Of a stretch of DNA of 64,000 nucleotides, positions 46,129 through 59,387 are shown piece by piece. The stretch's first letter is position 1; the number at the start of each line of letters is the position of its first letter. The position numbers and the translations under genes are program-made. The notes under the pieces were generated by a model. It did no database searches, had not been told where the DNA came from, and worked only from the letters and a program-made list of their open reading frames with translations. The DNA comes from Sphagnum magellanicum (Eukaryota > Streptophyta > Sphagnopsida > Sphagnales > Sphagnaceae): contig CM038917.1 of NCBI GenBank assembly GCA_021904315.1, forward strand, positions 310,001 through 374,000, written 5' to 3'.

Positions 46129-49100
46129 CCTACTAAGTACGAAACTGCTGCAAAATTATAAGCCTTTACCTGCCTGGCTTGCTTCAGATGAAGACAAATT
46201 GCTCACGTACCAGGCTGCGATCCTAGGCCATAGCTATAACCATAGCCATGATTAGATCCATTGCGTTCTTCAAAAACGAAATTACAGAATATCTATGGTA
46301 CTCTAGCCAGCGAAGGGATGCAGATCTCGACGCAAAATTCTGCAATGACTCAGTCCTCATTTAGTTCAACTGGCAACCACACGCAATTCAACGTCGTCGC
46401 CAGAATCGAATAATTGACAAAGACAACAGAACAGTCGTGAGCACGTCGAGAAACTGTAAGTAGAGCTGAAGGATGTTCGACTAACCAGATCCTAGAACAT
46501 TACAGGGAAGTAAAACTAACTACAATAATAAATTGCACATTGGAATCGAATCTGCAGAAATTATGTGCTTCGGTGTTGTTAGCAATAGTGGACTTCGACA
46601 ATACTCACACAAACTAGTCGGTCAAGAGGCTTATGGCTGAAGTTCAAGGTGCACACATGTCGTTGACGAAAGCGTCATCAACTGCTGTTGCTCCATACAG
46701 GATTGAGACAGAATCTGTAAGGAAAGAAGTCCTGCGCTATGGGCCCTTCTCTGTACAGTACATCCTTCGAGGCATCCCGATCACATGGTCTGGACTTATC
46801 TGTATAAATTCTCCAACAGAGCCCGTCACGCCGCCCCATCGAAATCAAGGACAATATTTCGACCCTGCAACAACAGCACAAATGTTAATGAAATTGCTGT
46901 CACCGCAGCATGACGTCATCCACCGCCCTTTCTCGTCACCTTTCCTTTTCACTCCCACGGCGAATTCACCCCCACATTGGGATCAATTTGCCTTGGCCCC
47001 TTTTCACCACCACAACGCCCTCACATGCGTAACCCACTCGTCATCATGTTTTGTGGAATTTGTAACCTGCTATAACATCACCATCTTCAAGGAAACCATG
47101 CAATCAACATTCCATGTGATGCCATACCATAAGCACCTCAACATAGGAAGTTCCTCCCATTAGGGTTCATGTTTCCTTTCACCTTTTGAGGCCATTTTTC
47201 TTCACTTTGTGTTTTATTTTTTTTCATCTTGTTGCACCTTTTGTGGCCTTGTTTCACCACTTCCATTTTTTGGGTTTTTTTGTTTTCATCTCATTGCTCT
47301 TTCATCATGTAAGTCTTGGGGTAGAACTTTAATGCTATTAGCGAGTATGATTATATAATAGTTTCAAGTTGTGCAGTTTGATTAGTTGCTATCGATTTGG
47401 TGTACGCTTCTCCTAAAATAGAAATTTGGCAAGAACATAGATATTTGGCAGAATCTTTTTTTTTAAATGCAAAGATCATTGAGTTTAAGTTGAAATATTT
47501 TTCAAGTTTGCATTTAAGGTGTGTGAGTGCTTGAAAAAATTGACTAATTTGTTGTGAACACTTGGGGGAAAAAAAAATTCACAATTTGAAATTTTGATTC
47601 CAATGTTGCCAACTAAGGTCATGATCTTTGAAAGGTGTCATGGCATTGCACAAAATACAACAATCCAAGTTCATGCATATGAGTGTGTGCAAAATCACCA
47701 AATGTGAATGTGCGCATCCAAGTCTTCCAAGTTCGAGAATTTGAACTATAACCCATGTAATTATCTTTTTTTGAATTTGTTGCACATCATGATAAAACAT
47801 GGGTTCCTATGTAACATGGGAATTGAAACTATAAATGTGAAAATACGAGGAAAGAGACATGTAGTCATGCTGATGTCAATATCAAAACCTAAAGATGGTG
47901 TTGCAAACCCATGAGTCGTGAATGGACACAATTTTTAGTTCACAAATTGTTGCAAATAGGATTACAAACCCTTATTGCAAAGACCTATTATGGACAAGTC
48001 CCTAAACCTTCAAATAATTATAAACAAACCTTATTTATTGAGGAAATTACATTTTGTTTGAGGCCAAATGCTCAAAAAGATTATCTTGTTGCTAATATCT
48101 TGCAACACAAGAACATGTGTATTTCAAAAAACAAAACAATAGATATTTATAACATAGGTTACAAATTGTTCAACAAGTAATTAACAATGCATAAATGGAA
48201 TAGGAAGCACAAATGGGCCACAATGTATGGGCATGCTACCTAATATGTCCATGAACAATTTCCTACACTTGGCACAATGTGGATGCAAAAAAACTTAAAA
48301 GGTGTTGGAAACACCTTTTGTGTCACTTTCACTTGGCAATACCTCAACATTGAAAACTTCCTTGATAATTTTTTTTGCAATGGCAAGCAGATCCACACTA
48401 GAAATTATTTCATCTGATACTACCACGATATCTTGTAATTTTTTTTATATTTGACATCATGGCCTTGAATTTAAGCCTAAATGTAACCAATCCATAATCC
48501 CCAAGCCCTCTTTTGATAGGGTGGCACAATATTTGTCAAATGTCTCATGTAAACAAAAACATCTTCAACAATAATAGAATTTAAGGGGTTAGTTATAATG
48601 GGTTTGCCTTTTCCATCTTGGAAATTGTTGTTGCAATAGTTGAAGCCTCATTTTTGTTGTTTGTCCATGGGAATGGTGGCAAAACACTAAAGGGAAATGG
48701 AGTCGTCAAGATGTGGTACATGGGATGCCAACCCCAAGTGATGTGTTCCATACAAAGGACTAATTGTGTGTTCTTAACATACCATTATTTTACACACGTA
48801 TTTTTTCAATTTTTGATGTCTTTTCTCCTTTCATTGCTTCTTTAGACTTTCACAAGCAATTTGTGTTCAACAAATTCAATCAAGGCTTGGAATTCTTCAT
48901 CCATCGTAACAAGGTTGTGAACACGTTCAACACACACAATGGTGGTATTCTTGGTTTGTCTGTGCATTGCTTCAATTTATGAAACCAACATTCAGTGCAC
49001 AACAAATGGTCAGGTTATAAAATTATTGCCTATTACTACGCAAAAAAACCTAAAACATAAATGAAATTTTCTTACTGATTCTACAAATGCCCAATTCCCA

Positions 49101-52100
49101 TAGGACATGAAAATGTCTTCAACCCAATCCTCCCACTTTCCATCTTCAAACTTCCTTTAATGTGCCAATATGGATTTGAATCCATCAATTTTATCATTTT
49201 CCCAATTGTAATTCCACAATATGTATGGTAACAACACCCATAAAACAAAAAATTGTTTCAAGAAAGTATGAAGATGAGGAGGTGGATGCCAATTCATTTG
49301 AACCTTTTGCTTTGTTGTAGTTTGTGCAGATGCCAATTCCTATTTGCATTCATGTTCAATTTCAATCAACTCCTTGTTGAAAATTGTGGGGACACAACGA
49401 ATGGGCTAACAAGTTGATTTTGGCACAATTCTTTAAGATGATATGTCCTCTAAGATGACATGTCTTAGATTTAAATGGAAAAGATGTCAAGTTGGATGCC
49501 ACTTCTATAATAGATGTCATGTACATATTATTGTTGTAACTAGTTACTATGTCAAGGTGCATACTGCACCCATGATTCCTTGTTCTTCATAATAGGTTGA
49601 TGCAATAGGTACCATTTCATTTATTGTAGGTTGTTTTATATAAGGTACAGCAAGTTGTAATCCATAATACCTTTTTTTTGAATGGTGATGTAAAGTTATC
49701 ATCTAATGTTTCACTGTTATTAAATAGGTCTACCATAAGATGTTTTTGGGCTCACCAAGTGAAAACACATTGGACATTATTTATAAAAAAATTTCACAAG
49801 GCAACTTTTGCAAGATTTTAAAATTTGTAATTGGCCATGTGATTAAATATAGTCAACTAGTATGAAAAAGGATTCAACACTACAATGTTATGTATAATAT
49901 ATTTAAACACGAAAATTGTGTGGACAACTTTCATGTGTAAACAACATGAATAGACATACAATATCTATGTTTAAACAATATGAACAGGCATATGACGTTC
50001 ATGTTTAAACAATACAATTGACATTGATGTTCAAACAATACAAGTAAATGAATGACATTTGTGTCTATTCCATACAAACCTATGAAAAGAAAATTTCTCA
50101 CGACTATTATTGTCAAATTGTGACCCATGAAGTTTGTGATGTCCTGCTTTCACACTACCTTTGCAATGTTAATTTAAGCAATTATGGACTTTCACATGTG
50201 CTTAAAAGTGTTACACCTTAATGTGTTTTCACCCCACCCCTTCACAAACTTCATAGCTTGAGTTCCAACTTTTTGCTTCATCATTCATTGGCTGCTAGCA
50301 TCAAGTAGTTTTTTTCTTAATAAACTACAACAACCGACGTACTCAAAGTCCTTGCTTTTCTTTTTGTCAATATCTGCCTATCTTTTTTGCTTAACATCAA
50401 GCACGAACATTTCATCAAAATTACACCTACAATGTTGCACATCATACCTAACAAACAAGTGTAATCCACAAAATGTTTCAAGCCAACACACTTCCCTAAT
50501 GAATTTACCCGGAACAATTTTCTAGTCTTGTTTTTCATCAAATTTTGCCTAGGTTTTTAATGGCAAATGAAAACTTTCTTTTTCATTAAATAACATTTTT
50601 TTTAGCCTCTTGGTTTCTTGTGCAAACTTGACATTAAGGTAAATAAACAATTGCATACACATAACTAATATGGTATAGAAGGGTACATTGTTGCAACCCC
50701 TATGCTAATGCTATGAAAGTTTGAGTTTACTAGGCCACTCTCCACCACAATAAATGCACACAACATCTTACCACCCTCTTGTTACTTTATCATTGTCATT
50801 GGGTGTTACATGGCATATTTTCATTTGTCTTTATTGTATATTTTAACAACAATGAAGATATATTTCACCTATAGAAACATAATGAACAAAACCTGGAAAT
50901 TCACTATGCCTTAAACAAAAATGGATAACTCTAGTTGGTAATTGAATGTGCCCCATAGGTGTTACTTTAATAACCATAGATTCCAGATTATAAAGCTATG
51001 GAATTACAAATTGTTCCATAAATTTCTCATACCCTAAGTTCACAAAATAACAAACCAATTAACCAACAATTAGGTTTATTTCAACTTTTGTAGACAACAC
51101 ATTCCCAAATTTGTTAATGTTGTTTTTTTCAACCATTGGAAAACCTAAAACATGTATCAATTCATATGATAAATTTGCAATATGGATTTGCAACTTCATT
51201 CAACATGTTGCATAATGCAATCTTTGTCATTTCATTTCAAAAATTAAAAATAATCATAAAATGAATTTTCACTTTGAGCAAATTGAAATGTTCATGAATT
51301 AAACTCTCAAGCAACATACTAATGAAACTAACTTTATTTCTTGATTTTGTTCCCATTTGACACACATTGTGGATCAACAAAATTATTAATTATCTAGCAT
51401 AGATCCAAACATTTATGCCAACATGTAGTATGCAACACCCAATAATGGGAATTAGTGTTTCTTCATCAAAGTATTTTGTGCCTTCCATGAACACCTTAGC
51501 AAAACATTGTCTAGAACAAAAAGGTGTTTCCACAAATACCACATGGCCATGAATTTTAACAAAAAGAAAGTAGTTTACCTAAATAGCAATCTCAAGCTTG
51601 AAGAAGTTCAAAATTTTGCACTCCAAATCCATTGCCTCCACCCAAACAACTCACAATAATTCAACTCGAGCTTTGAAACTCTTGATGTGATATGACTTGA
51701 ACATTCATGGGACAATATCAAGCATTATTAATATGAAATAAACCAATTGATCATTGAAACTTGAACAACCCTTGAGATGGTGCTTGAAGCCTGTACAATG
51801 ATGGAGATGGTAGGCAAGAGGATTGTTACATTGTATTAGTGTTCAAGATCAAAGGTGATGCATTTGGTGATGGTCTTGATTAGCACAAATAGGGTTTCAA
51901 AAGGACACAGGTTCTTTGAGGACTCATGGGATGGTGAAATGGCTCATGCCATAAGGTGACATGTGATGCGCAAAATCTCCATCCCATGGATACCTGGCAT
52001 GGCATCACGTTTTGTGCAAGACATATCGGGTTACATGCCTATGTGGAAGTTACATGGATGGAAATGGGGGTGAGGCTGAGAGGTCCGTTTTGGTGATGTT

Positions 52101-52733
52101 GTGCTGGGATGGGGTGCAGCTGAGAAAACTGTTTTGGTGACATCATGCTGCCGTGGCAGCAATCTCCTCTTGGCGCATTTCATTCCCTCTTACTATACAT
52201 TTTTGGAGGAAGAATGGAAAATGTAATACTATATTATAATATTTTATTTTATTAAAGTCAATGGTTTGTGCATATTTATTAATTAATTAATTTTACTAGA
52301 AAGGACTTGAAAACGTGCTTTCAGTAATATATTATACTCCTAGTTCCAAAAAAATTAGTCACAACAAGCAAATGAAGTTTCTGCACCTGTTTCGCATGTG
52401 GTCTGAGGTGGTATAATGAACCACAACCCTCAATCAGCTGCAATTTATTTTTACCATTTTAAAAAAAAATGTGATTTCTATGAACAGAATGGAACAATTT
52501 AATGTAATAAAAAATGGAAAACTAAAATGCCAGAAAGTCATTTTCCTTGTATAAAGAATGGTTTTTCATATGAAAAAAACAAAAAAGAAATTTCAACATT
52601 CTTGGTTGATATCCATCAACAGAGGGTGATTTGCAAGAAAATAAGCTTTTTCCACTGTCTCCTAGTAGAAGAGTGCCCAACACGCCTTCTACGAGGCTGT
52701 ATCTTACAATGTAAAAGTACAGAGATTGAGTAA
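46129..52733. other. Kinase upstream region followed by AT-rich intergenic DNA
   Basis: The first ~1 kb is more GC-rich and should include the kinase promoter. A 176-codon plus-strand frame at 46,633-47,163 has no recognisable domain and an unusual His/Pro/Ser-rich composition, so I do not call it. From 47.2 to 52.5 kb the sequence is AT-rich with only short unsupported frames. Confidence 0.5.
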
Positions 52734-52938
52734 GTGTGGATTCACACTTGGTGTTAGGGACTCTAGTGTTGAGTCCCCTGACACCATGCTAGGACTTACA
52801 CCTACATACCAGGAACATTTTATGTTAAGCTTTAATTCACTTAACATAAAGCTATGGCCCATTTAACATTGGGTGCCACCTAGGATGCCACCTAGATTTT
52901 CATTTAACACTGACTTAACTTCAAGTGTGAATGCACCA
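52734..52938. mobile_element. PIF/Harbinger-like MITE (205 bp, TAA target duplications)
   Basis: The element begins 'GTGTGGATTCACACTTG' and its reverse-complemented end begins 'TGGTGCATTCACACTTG', 17-bp terminal inverted repeats that match over the inner 11 bases. TAA flanks both sides (52,731-52,733 and 52,939-52,941), the target-site size and sequence typical of PIF/Harbinger elements. The interior has two further hairpins (GGGACTC...GAGTCCC, and TTATGTTAAG...CTTAACATAA) and no coding sequence, as expected for a non-autonomous MITE. Confidence 0.75.
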
Positions 52939-52941
52939 TAA

Positions 52942-55900
52942 AATTCATCCACTGACATTATGTAGCGTAAATGCCAGCTCTCACATGTTATGTAGGACAG
53001 CTAACTTATAATTTCAATGCAAGTCTGATTCTGTCTAATCCACCAGCTGATTCCGTGCAGACAAACAAGTCGATTTGTCTCCTTTGAGGTCATCTTCCTT
53101 GGCACCATCGTCTGTATGATTTAAAAAAACAAATGACCAGGTTCATACCATAAACAAAGAAAACAAGGGTTGTGTCACACTGTGGCCTTGCCATTTACAT
53201 TAAAAAGTATCTTAAGGCAAAAAAAAAATTATGGAAACTCAAATATTTCACCATGCAAAAATACCATCTTCAAAAAATGCTCTTAAAAAAGCCAAAAACC
53301 TTCAAGATATTATAACTCTATAACTAATCTCAAGTTTCAACACCAGCCATAATATCATCTTTCAAAAATCCTCATATAAAAATAGACCTATTACCTAGGG
53401 GCCAAAATCCCCTAAGCTACTTACTCTATAATGAATCTAAACGCAATATCCTTGCCTTGGTAGACAAGGCGAATAAAGGTGCTGCACAAGAGTTCTGTTC
53501 TATCAACTACTACATGGATGGATGGATATTGAAAGAAGAAACAATTGAATTAAAATCATTCGCCCCCTCATGCTGTATGTAGATGCATCGTATAGATTCA
53601 TGCCATTAAGTCCACAATGTATTGACAAGTGAGAAAACATGACCAAAAGCAAGTGTTGGAGAGACCTGCTGTCCAGAGGAACTTATGTTAGAAGGATGAT
53701 GGACAAATGGACATATGAAGAAAAATCAGTGGCATATACCTTCCATGCTTTGCTAACAAATGTAGAGATTGGGTTGGTATTATACAACTATCTAGAACCC
53801 ATAGCTCCAAACCATAAACCTCACATTACAAACTGTAAATCCTAATCCTGGTTAGTCACCTATAGCTATAGACACAAGCATATAAACGGCACATTTTTAC
53901 CCTTGAACCCAAACCTCATTAGAGACATATAACATGTAGCCTAAATTCACATTATATTCCTGTAGCTGTTGGCATGCTCACGATATATCCATAGCTCTTG
54001 ACCACGAAGGTTTTAAGGATGTGCTCGAAATGCATACCTGTCTTTCAGGATTAGGACATCTTTCAACTATGTCTTAATTTAATCATGTAGTCACATACCT
54101 TTAGTCATCTTTGCAACTACATCACTACGAGGTAAGTATTTAAGGTGGGTACCTAACTAATAACCATTAGCTAGGTAATAGGTACCTAGTATGTACTTGC
54201 TTTAAATATATATTAGTTAGGTTGTATGTACCTACTTTAGATATGTATTAGTTAGGTAATAGGTATTTACCCCACTATGTACCTAGCTACTAATAACACT
54301 ATGCCAAAATGTGGAATCCATGATTAGGGCATTTTGCAACTATTTCCTCACCCTAGTTACAGAGTCATACAAGACATGTCTTTTATGATTATCATACTTT
54401 TCTAACCAAAAATATGACTATATTACTAAGTTACCAACTATAGTCATGAATTTTAGTATGCATGTGATTACAACTAACCACTGTAGTCATCTTGATTATG
54501 AAATTAAAATATTATCTATGTATATAATGAATATGTACATTATTAAATATTTGGTGCTTTAAATTTTTTAACACCTTTTTTCATTATAGGCAAATTAGGT
54601 TTATAATTAAAATGTTTTGTAAACATTTATTACTTAAAAAAACAAGGTATAAGTATGTAGGCTAGCCTAGGTGACTAATTTGTGAACTAAATGTGTAGGG
54701 TAAGGTAATAATTAAGTTATAAAAAGATGGCAAGGGCAGGTTGGAAGAAAACAGTGTTAGAAAAGGTAATGTTGGAGATGACAACAAGTTAGAAGAAGCA
54801 ACCTCAAAGGAAACCAATGATGGTGAATTTGTAAACATAGGAAAGTGAATAAGTAAACCAGAAGAATTTGACGTACTATCCGCACTATATGGTAACGGCA
54901 TAAAATCACAAACCAACTAGAGGGGTTCTACGTTTGATGAATTCATACTACTCAAACAAAATCGGGCCATGTGTGGTTTAGACTTGGTTGTCTTCCTTGC
55001 TACCAATTCCAAACTTTTTCGTTTCATGATTCAAGAGTAGGTACCATAGAAAGCACAACAAAAGCAAAACATTTCAAGTGAAAAAAAAAAAAACCCAAAA
55101 CACAACAAAAGCATAAACACACTTTGGAAAGCTCTGCACAATGGTGTGCAGATATGAACAATGCATTCATAACAAAAATCCAAAAAAACAAAGATAGAAT
55201 GAACTCATACAATCATCAATTGAAACATTTTTACAACCTTGAATTCGAATTTGGGACCCCACCTTGGAAGAAGTGCACATCAATTCCATTAATCATCAAA
55301 TGCTTGCCAACGCCCACAATTTACAAGATGAAAACTCATTGCTATTCCAAACCCCAGAGTTCGATTTTGTGTTCAATCACCGTCACGATAGAAGGCTCCC
55401 AAGTTCCAACAACATTTGAAAATGAACGTTAAAATTTCACCCCATGGCTGCTACTAAATACAATGCCCACAAATCTTCATCTTCAAGTCAAAGATTGATT
55501 TTTTTACTTGAGCTTAGAAGCAAAAAAACATGGTGGCAATGATCCTTGCTTGAGAGTTGTGGCAACAAACGCTAATAGAGCAAGAGCGATGGCGACAACT
55601 TGATAATCACACTAGACTAACTAGTGACTAACCCTAACCTAATCACTAAACTTGGTGGCAACTAACCCTAACCTAATTGCTTAACTTGGTGGCGACTCCA
55701 ACCATAAAAACATAGCCGACAGTGGCCATGTGGGTGGTCTCAATGGTGCTGATGGCTACATCGTATCATACCTCTGGTGTGAAATGGCAAAAAGGTCAAG
55801 TGGAGGACAGAGTCCCCATGGGGATGTACCTGCCAGGCTATACAGCAATATGGCTCCACCTCTGGAAATGGCTGAGGTGATCTGGCTAATAGACCCTCTT

Positions 55901-57562
55901 TTTCCTTTTTATTTACATGTCCCTATCACCCACCACTTTTTCCTATCGCTTTCTGGATATATTTCGCCAGAAAAAAACAGGGCTGGCGCATACCGGGCGA
56001 TAGCAAAGACAATTGAGGCGTTTAGTTTTCTGTGGTACCTGCTCAGAACTTCCCTGTGAAATTTCCCTGTGAAATATATTATTGGAGTTGTGGACGCTTG
56101 GCTGACTCTTTCTCTTGTCGATGACTATTTTCACACTGGTCAAGATTCGAAGTCTTTAACAAAGTATTGCAATAGCTGTGTGAGTCCTAGACCTGCAACT
56201 TCTTGCGATAGTTGAATTTGTCCAGTTTTAGAAAATGGATGCAAGTGGTCCTTGATCCACGGTTCCCACCATGTGTCAGCAAAGAAAGGCTAGTCTGGTG
56301 AGAACTTGCCATGGTACGTGGTCCAAACTTTTCACTTATATAAATTATATCTACTCTTTGCTTTGTCCAACTTTTTCTCCCCTATTACCTGCTGGGAAAC
56401 TTTGTTCATAGCTTCAGAATCCCATTAAGTCGTTGCACATGCGCCTTGCAGGTGCTAGACCCCAAACTTGAGCATGTGTAGGTGCTAGACTTGAATTTTT
56501 TTTGTGTGATTAGTGAACTTTTTAGCCTTTACAGAATGGATGATGATACACAGCCTGCACATGCCAGCAGAGAAAAGTGGGTCTGCTGTTGTGCTTCCAA
56601 TAAACACAAAAAAACTGGGGGGTTATTTCAAGTTTTTGATAAATGGTAAATTTTCTTAAAAATTGCAATCAGTGACAAAATATTCCTTCTTTTCTTTGTT
56701 TAGCCACAGTGCCAAAATTCTTACAAAAAAAATCATTGCTCCTGGATCCTTGTTTGGACAGGAGATATAGGTAGCATGAAAGGACATGCATTTCAGTTTT
56801 AATTGAATTGCAGTGCCCAATGACTACCATTCACGATTTCAAATACGTACTGTCCCTAGGACTGATGTTTGGCACTTCTTTGCTGAATAATAATCTCTTT
56901 TAGAAAATGAAGTTAGGCAGTTTCAAATTTAATTTTCCAGAATTTCAACATATGAGGAAGAAAGATGCAAAATACACACTGTGTATTTGTAATAACACCC
57001 AAAGGGTTGGGACAATAAAGATTTTTTCACAAGTTGGGAGTTCAATTCTCAACAATTTTGAAAGTATTAATAAAATTTCCTTTTTTTCTGACAAGACCTT
57101 TGGTGAATTCTTTTGTGTCCAACATACAGTAAGTATGATATTCTTAAAGTTGTCCAATTTTTATGAGTTTTTGTGGTTACTCTGGAATAGAGAGGAAAAC
57201 TTTGGCAGGATTTTTTGCAAATCCATCAAAGCTTTGACAAAGTTTTAATTTTTTTGTGTGTGTGGAAGATAGTAATCATTTCTTGGTGTTACAAGAGCCT
57301 AGTGTGCATAAGTTGTGAGAAAACTGTGATTTGATTAGCTAGGTGAGGTATTTCTAAAAGTGCAACAAACCAAGTTGTCACAGGGCAAGAACTCTGGTGA
57401 ATCAAATCAACGAAAATCAGATGTAAGACAGATGCAGCCACAGTGAACTAGCACCAACTGGCACACCATGAAGGATGGATGGTAAGTGGTCAAGAAAAAG
57501 TTGTCTGTTGCGTTCAAGTTCACTAGGGAACCATGGTGGTTAGTTCAGTTGGTAGATTGTTG
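52942..57562. other. Intergenic DNA with repeat copies, no gene seen
   Basis: It contains dispersed repeat copy R1a (53,163-53,477). A stretch at 54,130-54,300 has recurring 'TAGGTACCTA' and 'TTAGTTAGGTAATAGGTA' words. A 109-codon plus-strand frame lies at 55,730-56,059 and I recognise no domain in it. The rest is AT-rich with short frames. Confidence 0.45.
53163..53477 (+). repeat. Dispersed repeat family R1, copy a
   Basis: About 315 bp, similar over its full length to the reverse complement of 59,075-59,387. It starts 'ACAAGGGTTGTGTCACAC' and ends in a small hairpin 'GCCTTGGTAGACAAGGC' followed by GAATAAA. Both ends contain the word GGCCTTGCC or its relatives, which may be short terminal inverted repeats. 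It has no coding capacity and is probably a non-autonomous transposon. Confidence 0.7.
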
Positions 57563-57570
57563 GTAAAAAC

Positions 57571-58305
57571 CAGTGTTGGGCAGTTCTCACTTTTTTGTGA
57601 GAACCGGCCAGTTCCAGTTCTCTCATGATGTTATGAGAACTTGAGAACCTGATTGGTTCACTAATTTTTTTTTTTTGGGCTGATGAGAACCAGTCAGGTT
57701 ATCAAGTTTTTTTTTCCAAACTCACCTTGTTCTAGATATGATGGTTCTCCTATATATAACAACAATCAGTTTTTACATCCGGTTATCACAACATGGTTAT
57801 TAAGATTTCTATTAATTAAAATCTATTTTCATAATTAAATAATTAAATAGCTTCATCACGTGAAATTTCCAACACCGTGTAAGAAAAGTAACAGCTACAG
57901 GAAAAGAATAATAGCAATAGGCAAAGAGTAATAGTAATAAAGAAAAGAGCAATAGCAATAAAGAGAGAAGAGTAATAGCAATAAAGAGAGAAAAATAGTA
58001 ATGGGAGAAGATTAATAGCAGTAAGAGGAAAAAAGTAATAGCAACAAGAGAAGTGTAGCAGCCCCAAGTGAGAAGAACCAGAGTAACCACTAAATGATCC
58101 AGAGACTCTGAGAATTGGATCTAAATTCTATGAGATAACCTGTCCGGTTCTCCAAATGTATATATATTAGAACCAATTCGCATTCATGTGAGAATCTGAG
58201 TTCGATTTCCAGTCTGGTTCTCACATGTAAAAATGTTTGAGTGTGAAAATCGAGCTGAGAATAGAGTCAAAAATCGGGTCAACATTTGAAAATCGTCCAA
58301 CACTG
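57571..58305. mobile_element. hAT-like non-autonomous DNA transposon (735 bp)
   Basis: The left end is 'CAGTGTTGGGCAGTTCTCA' and the right end, reverse-complemented, is 'CAGTGTTGGACGATTTTCA', matching at 15 of 19 positions. The flanking 8-mers are GTAAAAAC (57,563-57,570) and GTAAAACA (58,306-58,313), a near-duplicate of the 8-bp size hAT elements generate. Subterminal regions carry many copies of GAGAACC/GGTTCTC in both orientations (57,590-57,700 and 58,130-58,235), resembling hAT transposase-binding repeats. The centre (57,890-58,070) is a degenerate purine-rich tandem of AATAGCAATAAAGAGAGAAG-like units. No transposase is encoded, so movement would need one in trans. Confidence 0.8.
57890..58070. 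repeat. Degenerate (AATAGYAATAAAGAGA)-type minisatellite inside the hAT-like element
   Basis: Seven or so imperfect units, each around 20-25 bases, combine an AATAGCAATA core with a GAGAGAAGAG run. It gives rise to leucine/tyrosine-rich spurious frames on the minus strand, which are not genes. Confidence 0.75.
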
Positions 58306-59074
58306 GTAAAACAGCCCTTACCTATGTATAAACCATCTGCTTACTTAGTAGCTACCTATTTTCCAACCTATCTACCCATATATGAGACCTATTTCTTACA
58401 AAATTGGTTACCGAGGTGAAACCAAATATAACTCAGTTGAGGTTCATCCACAACTGAGTAATAACAGGCATCCAGTGGATGTTGCACCAGTGGGTGCTGG
58501 TTCACTGTGGCTGGCAGATGATACCTTTACATTCCCTTATGCGAGTCGGAAAGCACTTATGATATTTAACCAAATATAAGAATTCACTTGAGATTTGAAA
58601 CATCCAGCAAAATAATGAAAACACCAACCAAAGAAAAATAAAATCTCACACATGTGATTCATGGTTTTTCTTAGGAATTTTTTAATGCAGCCAAAGTGGC
58701 CATCAATGATTATCATCCCTAAGAAGATTTAGCCAAATGTGATTATAACCCAAATATGAAAAACAAATATTCACTCAACCTTCCATAGTTTTGGCTACAT
58801 ACAGGAAAAAAAAAAAAAAAATCTGGCGATTTTCTATTTCTTTCTCACTTCTGGCCATCGAAACCCTTAAAGAAAATTCAATTAAAATTTCAAAAGTTTT
58901 CTTTTGGCGAAATTTGATCGGTAAAAAAAAGGGTTGATGTGAATAGGCTTCACTTACTCTCCACATGCCACAAGTTTCTGTTGGACGTTGAAAACTCTCA
59001 CACGAACTTTGAGGGTGTCAGTGCTGAGTCCTGCACTGCACCCGCATAGTTCAGCCGCAAGGTTTATTTGATGC

Positions 59075-59387
59075 TTTATTGGCCTTGCCTACCAAGGCAA
59101 TGATATTGTGTTTAGATTCATTATAGAGTATAGTAGCTTAAAGGACTTTGGCCCCTAGGTAGTAGGTCTATTTTTATATGAGGGTTTTTGGAAGATGATA
59201 TTTTGGCTTGTGTTAAAACTTGAGGTAGTTACAGAGTTATAATATCTTGAAGGATTTTGGTTTTTCTTAGAGGATTTTTTTAAGATTATATTTTTGTATG
59301 GTGAAATATTTGAGTTTCCATACTTCTTCTTTTGCCTGAAGATATTTCTTAATGTAGATGGCAAGGCCAGTGTGACACACCCCTTGT
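59075..59387 (-). repeat. Dispersed repeat family R1, copy b (inverted)
   Basis: The reverse complement of copy a. Shared landmarks are 'GGCCAAAATCCC'-type, 'CTCTATAATGAATCTAAACG'-type and 'TTCAAGATATTATAACTCT'-type words, and the same hairpin end ('CCTTGCCTACCAAGG'). The right limit is 'CCCTTGT' at 59,387. Confidence 0.7.

Noticed and set aside
46633-47163. 176-codon plus-strand open frame upstream of the kinase
   Set aside because: Longest unassigned frame after the 5'-leader one, but it has no known motif and an odd His/Pro/Ser-rich composition. It sits in the GC-richer kinase upstream region, where chance frames are longer.
55730-56059. 109-codon plus frame
   Set aside because: No recognisable family, no splice context and no conserved neighbour.
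57541-57565. tRNA-like A-box word (TAGTTCAGTTGGTAGA)
   Set aside because: No matching B box, acceptor stem or anticodon arm, so not a tRNA gene.
57812-58090. Leu/Tyr/Phe-rich 92-codon minus frame resembling a membrane protein
   Set aside because: It is the antisense translation of the purine-rich minisatellite in the hAT-like element.
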